Of a DNA stretch of 64,000 nucleotides, positions 47,919-59,201 are shown piece by piece. The notes below the pieces were generated by a model. It worked only from the letters and a program-made list of their open reading frames with translations. It did not search any database and was not told the DNA's origin. A program made the position numbers and the translations under genes. The DNA comes from Poa pratensis (taxonomy: Eukaryota > Streptophyta > Magnoliopsida > Poales > Poaceae), in NCBI GenBank assembly GCA_947311845.1, contig CAMZMU010000111.1, positions 17,936,737 through 18,000,736 of the forward strand, read 5' to 3'. The stretch's first letter is position 1; every line of letters starts with the position of its first letter.

Positions 47919-48411
47919 TGACGAGGTGTACCCTCATCAAATCCCATGGTTAAGGACCTAGGGTTGAGATTATGGGGAGAGAACGTGGTAGTACTGGTAG
48001 TTTCGTCGGCTGACAAGCAGAGGCAAAGATTTACCCAGGTTCAGGCCCCTCGGGTGGAGGTAAAGACCCTACTTCCTGCTTGTCTGGTATTGATTGTGGA
48101 TTATGCGATTACAGGGGAGCTCCGGCGAGTTGATGATCTCGCAAGAGTTTTGGTGGTTCGTGTATGGCTTGGCCTTAGATCGGCACCCCTCCCAGCCTTT
48201 AAATAGGCTGGGTCTCGAAAATTTGTAACCGACCTAGTTTACACATAAGGAAAGTATAAACCGACTATGTCTATGTCTAAACTTGGAAGTTACTCTATCT
48301 TGTTGGGCCTCTCGTCTTGGGCTTCGAGTCGTATCTTCGCTAGTTGGGCTTTTAGTCATCACGTGCACCAGGTACCCTCACGATAGGGTACCCGAATGTA
48401 TATCCTTGTCA
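47919..48411 (-). repeat. 3' LTR of the gypsy element
   Basis: 493 bp, opposite end from the primer-binding site. Preceded on the minus strand by a polypurine-type CTCGGGGGCTAC (48412-48425). Confidence 0.95.
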
Positions 48412-48425
48412 GTAGCCCCCGAGTA
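48412..48425 (-). promoter_or_regulatory. Polypurine tract region of the gypsy element
   Basis: On the minus strand TACTCGGGGGCTAC abuts the 3' LTR. This is where plus-strand DNA synthesis is expected to start. Similar motifs recur upstream (see findings). Confidence 0.6.
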
Positions 48426-49556
48426 CTTGTCTGACTCGAAGAATCGGGCATGGACTCGTTCGTAAGTGCACGTCATATGCTTAGCATTTATAATTGGAAT
48501 TCCTGTATGAATAGCACATGTTGGCTATGTCGAGTATTTCATCGACTGTGGTTTTTGCTTATGATGATCAAGGATAATAGCTTAGCAGGCCCAGTTCACT
48601 CGACGGATCGGGACTGGTTAACTACACATTTGGGTAACACCTTACTAGCTTTCAATCAAACTCGAGTCCCCGGACTCGAATCTGGAACAAACTGGTCAGA
48701 TTCGACTAGGCCGCTGAGGTCTTACTGAGTCGATCTGCAGTATAACTTTGAATTTTACCCAACGCGTCCGTCGGGATTTTTCATCATGTCTGCTGACACG
48801 GAAAGTATAAGGATTGACGTTGCTGGAACGGTCCTTAGCCCAGCTCGAAAGTTCGGCGGGTCTTACCTTTGCACTATGCATGCAGCATCCGAGGTATTTG
48901 CGACGGACGCAACTCGGGAATGTTTCGAGTATGATTTTCATATGAACGTAGTCGATATATTCGTCGACTGACACTTTGACACTATTTTATCGGGTGCGCG
49001 TAGCGCTCCCGATGGGAGTAGCCCCCGAGATTGTGCTTTATTACTTGTAATGGAGGATAATCTCAGAATCACCCAGTCATGATCATCTTTAGTCGAAGAA
49101 ATTTTTGATACGCTCCCGATGGGAGTAATATGTATTTGATCGTAGAGACAGTCGAGTGACCATACACCCGACAACGAATCGAGTGATTAGTATGCTTTGG
49201 GCGAACCCGACATCTTTTCGGAACAAATTTGCTGCAATGACGTCAGGGATGACGTTTTATGGCGACTGCGCCACCTGACACGCGGTGGCGTGCGCTGTGC
49301 TGCGAGAGATGGGACGTGACACGTCTTGTGGGCCCATTGTACAGCCGTTTGGACTGGATTTGACCGTTCAGGCACGATTTCTCCGGGCCATGATGGTAGT
49401 TCCTAGATTCCCGTGCGTAGTGGGCGGAGTGGCCGGCGACGGTTGCCCTCCGTGGCTGCCACGTGTACGGTTAGATTTGCTTATGTGCCCACGATCTCGC
49501 ATCGACGGTGCGGATTCTTTTGCTTTTGAGGTTAAAAAGGGGACGACGGCGTAAAT
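48426..49556. other. Non-coding stretch between 3' LTR and antisense gene
   Basis: No ORF recognised. It probably contains the promoter and leader of the antisense gene. Contains GCTCCCGATGGGAGTA twice (about 49004 and 49110) and another AGCCCCCGAG motif at 49020. Confidence 0.5.
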
Positions 49557-49656
49557 AGTGTTTTTACTTGCCATTTGCTCTCCGCCGCCGCTACTTCTTC
49601 TTCCTCCTCTCGCATCGCCATTGCCTCAGAGCAAAGCTTGCGCAACCACCACCGCG

Positions 49657-52269
49657 ATGACGAAGCCTACCACCCGAAGGGGCAGGAGTGCTGCATCGGC
49701 GGACAGCGCCGCGGGAGCCGCTGCCAGCGGCTTGAAGAGGGAGAAGGGCGCGTGGACCAAATCCACCTGCAGCAAGAGGATGCTCACTGGCCTGCGGAAC
49801 GACGGGCTGATCCCTGAGGACACCTCTCAAGTTCGCCTCCCCGGTGCCGAGGTAATCCCGCGCCCAGGCCCCAATGAGCGGGTCTGCTTTGTTGATTTTG
49901 TGAACAGGGGATTCTCCTTCCCTGTTCACAACTTTCTTCGTGCACTGATGCACGTGTATGGAGTGCAATTGCACGATTTCACGCCCAATGGGCTTTTGCA
50001 CATTGCGTGTTACTTCGTCCTTTGCGAGTGCTTCTTGGGCGTCGCACCCCACTTTGGTCTGTTCCGCCGCATCTTCAACGTCAAGCGCCAGCACAGCACC
50101 AAGGGACCTGGTGGTTTTGGAGTACAAGCTCGACCTGATGTCGAGTACTTCAAGATCAACTTCCTGGAGTCTGTGCAAGGATGGCGCCAGAAGTGGTTCT
50201 ACATCAAGGATGTGACCATTGGCGACCAAACCTTCGGGTTGCCTCCTTTGACGCAGACGCCCTGGTGAAGAAGAGGCCATCATGGATCGCCCAGCCGACC
50301 GGAGTCGAAGCCGAAGAGGCTGACATTCTGATGGAGAAGGTGCTGAAGCTTCAGACCACTGCTGGTCGAGAGGTCACAGGGATCCATCTGCTAGCCATTA
50401 TGGCCAAGAGGCGAGTGCAGCCTCTCCGAGCCCGAGTGCATGCTTTGTGGGCATATGGTGGGGCTTCTGATCCAACCCGCTCACGCGCAGTGGAGCTATC
50501 TGATGCGGAAGCGGAGAAGTTGGTAAGGAGCCTTACCAAGCTTACCGATGAAGATCCCTGCGAGATGAACTCGCCTGTGCCTCCTTATGAGACCAGCAAC
50601 CCTCTGCCAGAGGTAACAATTGATACTACATCTCAGTTGATATGTTATGCATGTGTGATGTTGAATCCTTTGCTGTTTATGTGTGCAGGGTCACAAAATG
50701 TTTGAGTCAATGCCTCCCTTGCCAGAGAGCGGCCCAGTGCCAGACAATGAGCCACTCGAGGTAGATTCTGATGATGAGATGGCTTCACTCGCCACCGCAC
50801 ACACGCCAGAAGCCGATGAGGGCGATGCTGAGGTGCAGGGCAAGCAAAGCGGTCACGCGACGAGGAGGATACAGCTGACTCGGAGGAAAAGGAGGAAGAC
50901 AAGATGGAGTCGATGACGGCGCCACTCGAAATTCCTCCGATTCGCTCGCTTCCCCTCGACCACCGAAGAAATCGCGCCCGAGCATGGGTGTGCTTGCGCC
51001 TGGTCGATTGTGCGACCTTACTGAAGAGTAAGTACTATGTGCACTTTCTTTGTCATGTTATGAATAATATCACCTTGTATACTTATAATGTGTGAAACAG
51101 TGTTTCCTCGATGAGGATATGCCTCCGCCACCTACGGCGGAAAAGAGCAGCGCAGCGTCCACTGCACGGACGCTGCCACCAGAGCAGCCGCCTACCCCGG
51201 CGACTCCTGCCGCTACAGCCACAGCTACGCCACCCCAGCCGGAGGTTGCAGCAACTGAGAGTGGAGCTGCGGCTGCAGGTGTCCCTGCGTCGACTTCTTC
51301 CTTCTTGGAACACGTAAGTTTGTGCTTGCCAAAGTTTGAATCAAATGCGAAATTTTTGCCTATACTCAGTTATTGAGTTGTGAATTTGCCCATGTCGTGT
51401 ACTTAGGCGTTTGTGCGAGAGTTGCTGAAGGCTGGTGCCCAGTATGTGCACAAGGAGACTGAAGCCGCCACCCTGCAGCAGCAACTCGAAGTTGCAAAGA
51501 GTGCGTATCTTTTTATGCTATCACCACTTGTTGAGGGTGATTTCTCTTGCAGCCTACTAATCATGTGCATCTGTTTTTGTAGAGGCCGCCACTGAAGCGG
51601 CAGAAAATTTGAACAACGCCACCCGTCGAGTGGCTGATCTGGAGAAGAGGCTGAAAACAGCCGAAGTTAGGGAGGAGTCGGCGATTGGTCGACTCTCTGC
51701 CGCCAGCACCAGCTTAACTGGTAAGAATTTTTGCTCTGCTCCTTAGATGTTTGAGGTTTCTGATACATGGTGCTGATTATTTTACCCTTATGCTAGGCGT
51801 GATGGATGGCCCGACTGCTACTGGCAAGCAGAGCCTTGGCACCTCACTTGATGAAAGTGTGGCTGTCTCGGAGGCCACCAGTAGCAGAGCAGGGGAGATG
51901 CTAACGCAGGCGGCGAGTGCCCTGGGTGCCCTCCATGGCAGCTTCTTCCCCGGCGAGGAGCTACCATCTTCCTTTGCAGAGCTGGTTGATCTATTCAAGC
52001 CTGAAGGGACTGCCGTTGCTGACTTCAGTCGCGAGCAAATGGTAAGTGGTGCTCAGACTACTTTTCTCATGTTGCTCGCGCACGGAGTCGAGGCAGATTT
52101 TGACGCAGCCACAAAGAAGTTTCCACGGGGTCCTGATGGCAAAACCGTCGGGCTCGGCACTTGGATGGAAGCCGCCAAAACATATGCCCAACAGCTGGTA
52201 ACAACTGTTGAAGAAAGGGCAGCCAAGGTCCAGGCGAAGAAAACTTCCTCCAAGAAGTCGACGACTTAG
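49657..52269 (+). pseudogene. Antisense extra gene of the gypsy element, module 1 (putative gypsy-type transposon protein family)
   Basis: A multi-exon ORF running against gag-pol. The ATG at 49657 opens MTKPTTRRGRSAASADSAAG. Exon 1 carries the conserved N-terminal domain of the plant 'putative gypsy type transposon' family (FVDFVNRGFSFPVHNFLRAL, then LHIACYFVLCECFLGVAPHF). A one-base loss in a T run at about 50250 shifts the frame; it continues to 50612 (PSWIAQPTGVEAEEADILME). Likely later exons: 50689-51027 (acidic, with another frame break near 50870), 51101-51313 (Pro/Ala/Thr-rich), 51407-51500 and 51583-51720 (coiled coil, LEKRLKTAEVREES), 51797-52269 (REQMVSGAQTTFLML to TAG). All junctions are GT-AG. 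Its role is unknown; such antisense ORFs are known in Tat-lineage elements. Exon limits are by eye. Confidence 0.65.
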
Positions 52270-52456
52270 CCAGTGACCCCTTTGTTTGACTAGGTCTAGG
52301 AATTGCGTCACTTTGCTTTTGCTATATGTAAATTATCAGACATCGTATCTGTCTTGTTATGAAACATGAACTTCAGTGATCGGGAGGCGCAGCCCCCGAG
52401 CCTTTTGTTTGAATTCTTTTATGCTTCCTTATGCATTGAATTATTCTGACTGTAGA

Positions 52457-53287
52457 ACCGAGCTTCTAAACCATCGACTGGCCCTGTTGTGGGTGGTTCT
52501 TCGAAGTCACGAAGCGTTAATGACCAGAAAATTATGGACTTTCTTCATCAAAAGCTTTCCGAAGTTACTCGCGAGCTGAAGGAAACGCAAGATGCGTATG
52601 CTGAGTTGCAGTCGAGGTCATCCCCAACTACAGAGCGAGAAGCCTTTTTGCTTGAGGAGTTGGAGAGAGTAAATCTGCAACTCGAATGTAAGACATTTTT
52701 GAATCATCGAGATCTCTTCTTAGCAAGGTGACTCGACTGGGCGATGATGAGCCCTTTGCTTTTGCGCAGGTGTTTGTTCTGACCCAATAAAGGAGGAGGC
52801 ACGAATTCAGGATCGACTCGATGGTCATGCGAGTAGCACTGAGTACTCCGCCCACCCCTTCTGGTCAGACAGGGAGAAGAGTGCCATTTTGGTAAGGCTT
52901 CTGGACCGTGCTTGGCGCACAGCCATTCGACTGGAGACTTGCAGGCTGGCTTTATTTCGAGTCCACGAAGCTTTGTTTCCTTTGAATGAGCAACCACAGG
53001 GCCTTGTGGCTTTGCTGAAGAAATTTCGAAAAGGCAAGGCGATCAAGAAGTTTGTGCGTGAGCAACTGATTAGCGGGGCTAACGTTGCTCTTGCCTTTGT
53101 GCGATCGCACCTTCCGCACCTTGATTTGAAAAGGATTGCGATGGGACCCGCACCCTTACCAGGTGGTGGTCCTGTGCCGATGGAGGAGCACTACCAAGAG
53201 ACACGAGTGGACGCACTGGTCCTAATCCATCGTGTGCTGAAGGAGGAGGAAAAATGGACCGAACCCAAGGAAGAACCTGTTGAGTAG
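52457..53287 (+). CDS. Antisense extra gene, module 2 (coiled coil plus C-terminal domain)
   Basis: This follows the stop of module 1. Exon 52457-52687 (coiled coil: MDFLHQKLSEVTRELKETQD, then EREAFLLEELERVNLQLE) joins exon 52770-53287 across GT at 52688 and AG at 52768-52769, keeping the frame open to TAG at 53285-53287. The second exon has RLLDRAWRTAIRLETCRLAL and REQLISGANVALAFVRSHLP. The last phrase parallels REQMVSGAQTTFLMLLAHGV in module 1, so the two are paralogous copies of one coiled-coil plus C-terminal unit. No independent ATG or promoter is clear: module 2 may be a downstream exon set reached by alternative splicing. Function unknown. Confidence 0.5.
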
Positions 53288-53923
53288 GTTATGTGTATGG
53301 GAAGTAACTCCAAAGTGTAAAACGCAACACTTGTGATTATTGTACATTATTTGTTTACACGTATGCAGCCCCCGAGCCTGTTGAGCGGGGTGTATGAAGC
53401 AACATGCTGTAAAATTAGGACTATCCAGCCCCCGTGTATTTTGAGTGAACTTGATAGAAATATTTTAGAGTATCAAACATAAGCTGCACAGTCCATGACT
53501 ATTTATGTGCGGTTATGAATTTTTGCAATACTTGAAGCTTCACTTGATGCTTCTAGGCTCAACCCTCGAATAATTGAGTGTTGAGCAACTTTTGTGTTTA
53601 TGTATGATTTTTATGACCCAGCCCCCGAGTATTCGAGTGCGGCTGGGGTATTATGTTGTGAACAAGCGGAAACACATGCTTTTTGAGATAGCGCAGCCCC
53701 CGAGTGCTCGGGTGAGGCTAATTTTGTGAAATCAATTTATGCGAGTAGTAAGCAGGGAGAAATATGAGGAATCATGAATTATATTCCTTTTTTGAATGTT
53801 AAGCTGCAGGCCGCCTCATTAAAAACCTTCCAGTCCCCTTAGGTACCCTGGTAAGGAAAAGAGCGCGTCTGAAACCTGCAGCTATCCGACATATGTGCCT
53901 ATTACATTGTTCGACTGATCAAT
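53288..53923. other. Spacer between antisense gene and integrase, with PPT-like repeats
   Basis: A tail-to-tail spacer. Four copies of an AGCCCCCG(A/T)G motif lie at about 53368, 53428, 53620 and 53695. No ORF. Confidence 0.6.
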
Positions 53924-55190
53924 CTAAGCATAGAAACGGCGCAGCTGCGCAACGTTCCAAGGATTATGCGAGAGTTCTCCTGTCTTCGAGTGCTTCAGTC
54001 TATATGCTCCACCACCAACGACCTCGGTGATGATAAAGGGTCCTTCCCATGGAGAAGCGAGTTTATGCACCTTCTTTTGCTTCAGTCGAAGTACCAGGTC
54101 GCCAACCTCGAAGGACCTGGTACGCAGTCGACGGCTGTGATAGTTGCGGAGGTCCTGCTGATAAATAGCTGTGCGTGCGAGCGCCGTGTTACGTGCTTCT
54201 TCTAGCAAGTCGACTGCGTCTTCGAGTGCCTCGTCTGCATCTTCTTCATTGTATGCTTCGACTCTTGGTGCGTTGAACCTTACGTCTGATGGCAGAATTG
54301 CCTCTGCGCCGTAGACCATGAAGAATGGAGTGAATTGCGTTGAGGCGTTGGGTGTTGTGCGTAGGCTCCATAGCACAGACGGAAGCTCTTCTACCCAAGC
54401 ACCCGCAGCCCTTTTGAGTGGCACCAGGAGGCGCTTCTTGATTCCACTTGTTACGAGCCCATTGGCCTTTTCGACTTGGCCGTTTGATTGCGGGTGCGCC
54501 ACAGATGCATAATTGAGCGTGATATCTTGCTCTTTGCAGAAGGATTTGAATTCCTCAGCCGTGAAGTTTGTACCGTTGTCAGTGATAATGCTATTTGGCA
54601 CACCAAAGCGGTATATGATGGATTTTATGAAATTGACTGCTGTAGCGGCAGTCGAACTTGTGATGGGTACTGCTTCAATCCACTTGGTGAACTTGTCGAC
54701 CGCCACCAGAAGGTGAGTATGCCCTCCATGGGAGGATTTTTTGAGTGGCCCAACCATATCGAGCCCCCACTGGGCGAAAGGCCAGGCCAATGGTATTGTC
54801 TTCAACGCCGATGCGGCGTTTGTGGCGAATTTTTGGCAGCCGATGCACCTTTTGACTATGTCCTCCGCGTCTTTGAGTGCTGTGGGCCAGTAGAAGCCTG
54901 CGCGAAAGGCTTGGCTACGAGTGATCGACTGCTGGCGTGATGCCCGCAAGTACCTGCATGAATATCACGAAGGATGGCTTGGCCATCTTCAAATGCTATG
55001 CAACGCTGGAACATACCTGATATGCTGCGTTTGTAAAGTTCACCGTTGATGACAGTGTATGCTTTAGATCGTCGAGTGACGCGTCTTGACTCTGTGAAGT
55101 CTTCGGGTACCTCGCCGCGGAGTATGCGAGGAAGGGTTGAGTCCAAGTTGGCTCGATGAGGAGTACCTCGACTGGTGGGTCCTCTGTGCT
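53924..55190 (-). pseudogene. Integrase of the gypsy element, frameshifted
   Basis: The DNA integration enzyme of the element. The main frame (54949-53924) is long and well kept. It follows an H2C2 zinc-binding region (CGHHASSRS upstream, RCIGCQKF after) and has the catalytic-core landmarks GLDMVGPL, ITDNGTNF and HPQSNGQVEKANG, then the C-terminal GDLVLRLKQKKVHKLASPWE block, ending at AQLRRFYA with no chromodomain. A one-base loss at about 54910 separates the zinc-binding part (55146-54856) from the core. Another frame change lies near 55115 and a stop at 55189-55191. In this element the integrase follows RNase H, as in Ty3/gypsy. Confidence 0.88.
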
Positions 55191-57624
55191 AGGTGTTTTG
55201 CTCTTGGCTGGTGCGGCTGTGCAGGAGTTGCCGCTTCTTTTTGATTGATCTGTGCTCTATGCGCTCGAAGAAGACACCAGGTGGCACTGGTGCTTTGGTC
55301 GCACCAATGTTGGCTAACTTATCTGCTTCTTCATTGCTTTCACGCCCTATGTGCCGCAACTCGCAGCCTTCGAAGCTGCCCTCCATGATGTTGTACAAGT
55401 CACGGTAGGCGATCATGTTATCTGCGATTGCGTCACAAGCCTTCATTGTTTGCTGCACCACCAGATTCGAGTCGCCGTAGATCATCAGTCGAGTGCACCC
55501 GAGGGCTTTGGCCATCCTCATGCCATGGATCAGAGCCTCATATTCTGCTTCGTTATTGGATGGGAACTCGAATCCCATTTGCAGTATATAGCGGAGCTTG
55601 TCGCCTTTTGGTGATATGAGGATGACACCTGCGCCTGCGCCTTCGTTTTTCTTCGAGCCATCAAAGTACATAGTCCAGGAATTGGACACATCTGGTGCTC
55701 CTGGGAGCTGAGCTTCAATCCACTCGGTGTGGAAGTCGGGTAAAACTTGTGCTTTGATGGCCTTCGGGTAATCATACTGATGTCTCTTGGTGCTAGCTCG
55801 ATGAGCCATTTTGCTACTCGCCCAGTCGCATTGGGGTTTGTGAGGATGTCCCCGATCCCTGAAGTGCTGATTACAGTGATCGGGTGCTCGGAGAAGTAAT
55901 GTGTCAGCTTCCTTGAGGACATGAACACGGCGTATGCCAGCTTCTGATAGTGCGGGTACCGCTGCTTTGATGTGGAGAGCACTTCACTCAAGTAATAGAC
56001 TGGACGTTGTATGCTTTGGGCGTGTCCCTCCTCCCTGCGTTCGACCACTAGAACAGTGCTTACCACCCTGTTAGTTGCAGAGACATATAGGTATAGTGGC
56101 TCGCGTTCCTTTGGTGCTACGAGGATTGGAGGGCTTGTGAGGACTCGCTTGAGGTCCGTGAAGGCTGCTTCGGCTTCTGGCGTCCACTCGAACTTATCTG
56201 CTTTCTTCATCAGTCGATAGAACGGGAGTGCTTTTTCGCCTAGCTTGCTGATGAATCGACTGAGCGCTGCTACTCGACCCGCCAATTTTTGCACGTCATG
56301 GAGCTTTGAAGGCCTTTGCATCGTCAAGATGGCCTGTATTTTCTCCGGGTCCGCCTCGATTCCTCGAGCTGAGACTAGATACCCGAGGAGTTGCCCGGCT
56401 GGCACGCCGAACGTGCACTTCTTCGGGTTGAGCTTGATGTGGAAGCGTTTGAGGTTTGCGAATGTCTCTCGCAAGTCATCGAGTAGTGTGTTTTCCTCTC
56501 TTGTGGTGATGACGATATCATCTACATAGACCTGGACGTTTCGCCCAATTTGCTTCTTGAGGCAATCTTGCATCATGCGCTGGTATGTTGCGCCTGCGTT
56601 CTTGAGCCCGAAAGGCATTGTGGTGTAGCAGTAGACCCCGAGTGGGGTTATGAACGCCGTTTTTCTTCATCTCTTCCTTCATCCTTATCTGGTGGTAACC
56701 CGAGTAGGCATCCAGGAAGGACAAGCGAGCGCACCCGGCGGTGGAGTCGACGATCTGGTCGATTCGAGGTAGTGGAAAGTGATCCTTTGGACAACACTTG
56801 TTGAGTGCTGTAAAATCTACACACATCCGAAGGATGTCTGTGTGCTTCTTCTCTACGAGTACGGGGTTGGCCACCCATTGTGATTTCTTGATCTCTCTGA
56901 TGAATCCTGCTGCGAGTAGCCTGTCGACTTCGGCTTCGACTGCAGTTCTTTTTGGGCCGGATATGCGGCGCATTGTTTGCTTGACTGGTTTAGCATCTGG
57001 AAGTAGCTGGAGAGAGTGCTCGGCGAATTCCCTGGGAATACCTGGCATGTCTGCTGGACACCATGCAAATATATCCCAGTTCTCACGGAGGAATTCGACG
57101 AGCGCGCTTTCCTATGCGATAGGCAGACTCGACGAGACATTGACTGTCTTGGTCGGGTCAGTCGGGTGCACCTGATGCGATTTGTGTCATTGGTGGCATT
57201 GAATGCTCTGTCGACTGCCACCTTTTTGTGCTCTGGCATAAGTGTTCGATCGTTGGAGACCGCTAGATCAGCGAGTGTTGCTTCCATGCCAAACATCTCA
57301 GAGATTTTGCTGAATTCTCGATCACAAGAGTCAGACTTTTGGAAGTTCCCCTTGACTGTGATTACTCCTTTTGGTCCAGGCATCTTCAGCTGGAGGTATG
57401 CGTAATGTGGCACCGCCATGAATCGAGCGAACGTCGGGCGTCCAAGTATAGCATGGTATTGTGACTTCCAGTCGACCACTTCGAACTCAATCGACTCTGT
57501 CCTGAAGTGGTGCTTGTCCCCAACGTTACGTCGAGTTGTATGGTGCCCTCTGGGCTTATTGCTTTCCCTGGAACGATACCGTGGAAGGTATTTGAGGATC
57601 TTGGCAGGTTTTCGACTGACCTGT
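55189..57624 (-). pseudogene. Protease end, reverse transcriptase and RNase H of the gypsy element, frameshifted
   Basis: Read from 57624 downward: the C-terminal side of the protease and linker (57624-57386, then after a frame change near 57520 57479-56853, with HAILGRPTFARFMAVPHYAY), RT fingers and palm (57048-56640, LRMCVDFTALNKCCPKDHFP), a frameshift in an A run at about 56660, then RT palm with the catalytic YVDD (about 56525) and thumb, a degenerate RNase H (LSTSKQRYPHYQKLAYAVFM), a frameshift at about 55782, and a plant-type RNase H (55809-55189: MYFDGSKKNEGAGAGVILIS, NNEAEYEALIHGM, IYGDSNLVVQQ). The enzyme pieces are conserved but the continuous frame is lost. Confidence 0.88.
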
Positions 57625-59196
57625 TGATACGTCTCAAACGTATCTATAATTTTTGATGTTCCATGCTGTTATTATATCAATTGCTACATGTTTTGGCTAC
57701 ACTTTATATCATTTTTATGCATTTTCTGGGACTAACCTATTAACAAGATGCCACAGTGTCAGTTCCCTGTTTTCTGCTGTTTTGGTTTCAGAAAATCTAT
57801 TAAGGAAATATTCTCGGAATTGGACGAAACAAAAGACATCGTCAATAATATCACGAGGAGATCACGGAGTCCAAAGGGGCATCGGAGCAGACCCACCAGG
57901 GGGCCACGCCACACTAGGGCGCGGCCCAGGGTGGGCCCGCGCCCCCTATGGCGTGGTGGCCCCCCTCGGCCACCGACGCCGCCTCTTCGCCTATATATTC
58001 TCCGCGACGCGAAAACCCTATGACGGTCGATCATATTCCACGAAAAGTTCCGTCGCGGCCGTCATCGTCAATCTCAGATCGGAGGAGTTCTGAAGCTCTT
58101 CCCGGCACCCTGCCCGAGGGGAGATCATCACCGGAGGGCTCTACATCACCATGCCTGCCTCCGGAGTGATGCGTGAGTAGTCCACCCCTGGACTACGGGT
58201 CCATAGCAGTAGCTAGATGGTTGTCTCTCTACCTTGTGCCTCCATGTTTAGATCTTGTGAGCTGCCTAACATGATCAAGATCATCTTATTGTAATGCTAG
58301 ATGTTGTGTTTGCTGGGATCCGATGAATATTGATACCATGTTTATTCAAATTGTTTATCTATGTGCTCTTGATCTTGCATGCTCTCCGTTGCTAGTAGAT
58401 GCTTTGGCCAAGTAGATGCTTGTGACTCCAAGAGGGGGTATTTATGCTCGATAGTGGGTTCAGTCTCTAGATATCTGGATCAGTGACGGAAAGGTCTAAG
58501 ATGGTAGATGTGCTGTTGCTACTAGGGATAAAACATTGGTGCAGTGTCCAAGGGCACTTGTATTGATTACATTACACACTTTACTTCATGCAATAATCTG
58601 TTGTTAGCAACTTAATACTGAACAGGATGCGGATGCTGCCTTGAAGGTGGATTATTTAGGCATAGATGCGGTTGGAATAACGGTCTATGTACTTTGTTGT
58701 AATGCCCAACTAGATTTCATAGTAGATATCTTGGCATGTATTGCATTGTTATGCCCTCTCTATTTGTCAATTGTCCAGCTGTAATTTGTTTACCCAACAT
58801 GCTAGTTATCTGTTCTGAGAGAGACACCACTAGTGAACTGTGGACCCTGGTCCAATTTCCTCATACTGTTTACACAACCTGCTGCAATCATCTGTTTCCT
58901 GTTACTTGCTGTTTTTCCTGCTGTTTTCCACACCATACGTTTAACTCTTTGTTTCTGCAAGACCGGAGAGATTGACAACCTCTCTGTTTCGTGTTGGGCA
59001 AAGTTCTGGTTTGTGTCTGTGCAGATTCCACGTTGGTGCAAGCTCCCTAGCGCCAGGGGGAGTCAACATCAACAACCTTCCGATAGATCGTCAAGTCCTA
59101 CTGGTCCGATTAAACCTTGGGTAGATTATTCAAGGGAAAACTTCTGTTGTCTACATCATAACCTTCCTCTTGGGGTTCACCAACACGTAGCCATCA
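57625..59196. mobile_element. Solo LTR of another retrotransposon, nested in the gypsy element (1572 bp)
   Basis: Starts TGATACGTCTCAAACGTATC and ends GTAGCCATCA, flanked by perfect CCTGT target duplications (57620-57624 and 59197-59201). It contains a TATA-like CGCCTATATATTCTC and no coding domain. Removing it joins the gag/protease frame exactly, which confirms both ends. The start is that of a common Triticeae LTR family; I do not name it with certainty. Confidence 0.9.
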
Positions 59197-59201
59197 CCTG
59201 T

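Noticed and set aside
53360..53710. Regularly recurring short motif suggesting a CRISPR-like array
   Set aside because: Eukaryotic retrotransposon interior, irregular spacing and only about 10 conserved bases; better explained as PPT-like repeats.
57653..58169. Open frames in the solo LTR
   Set aside because: The LTR is non-coding; the frames are short, overlapping and without domains.
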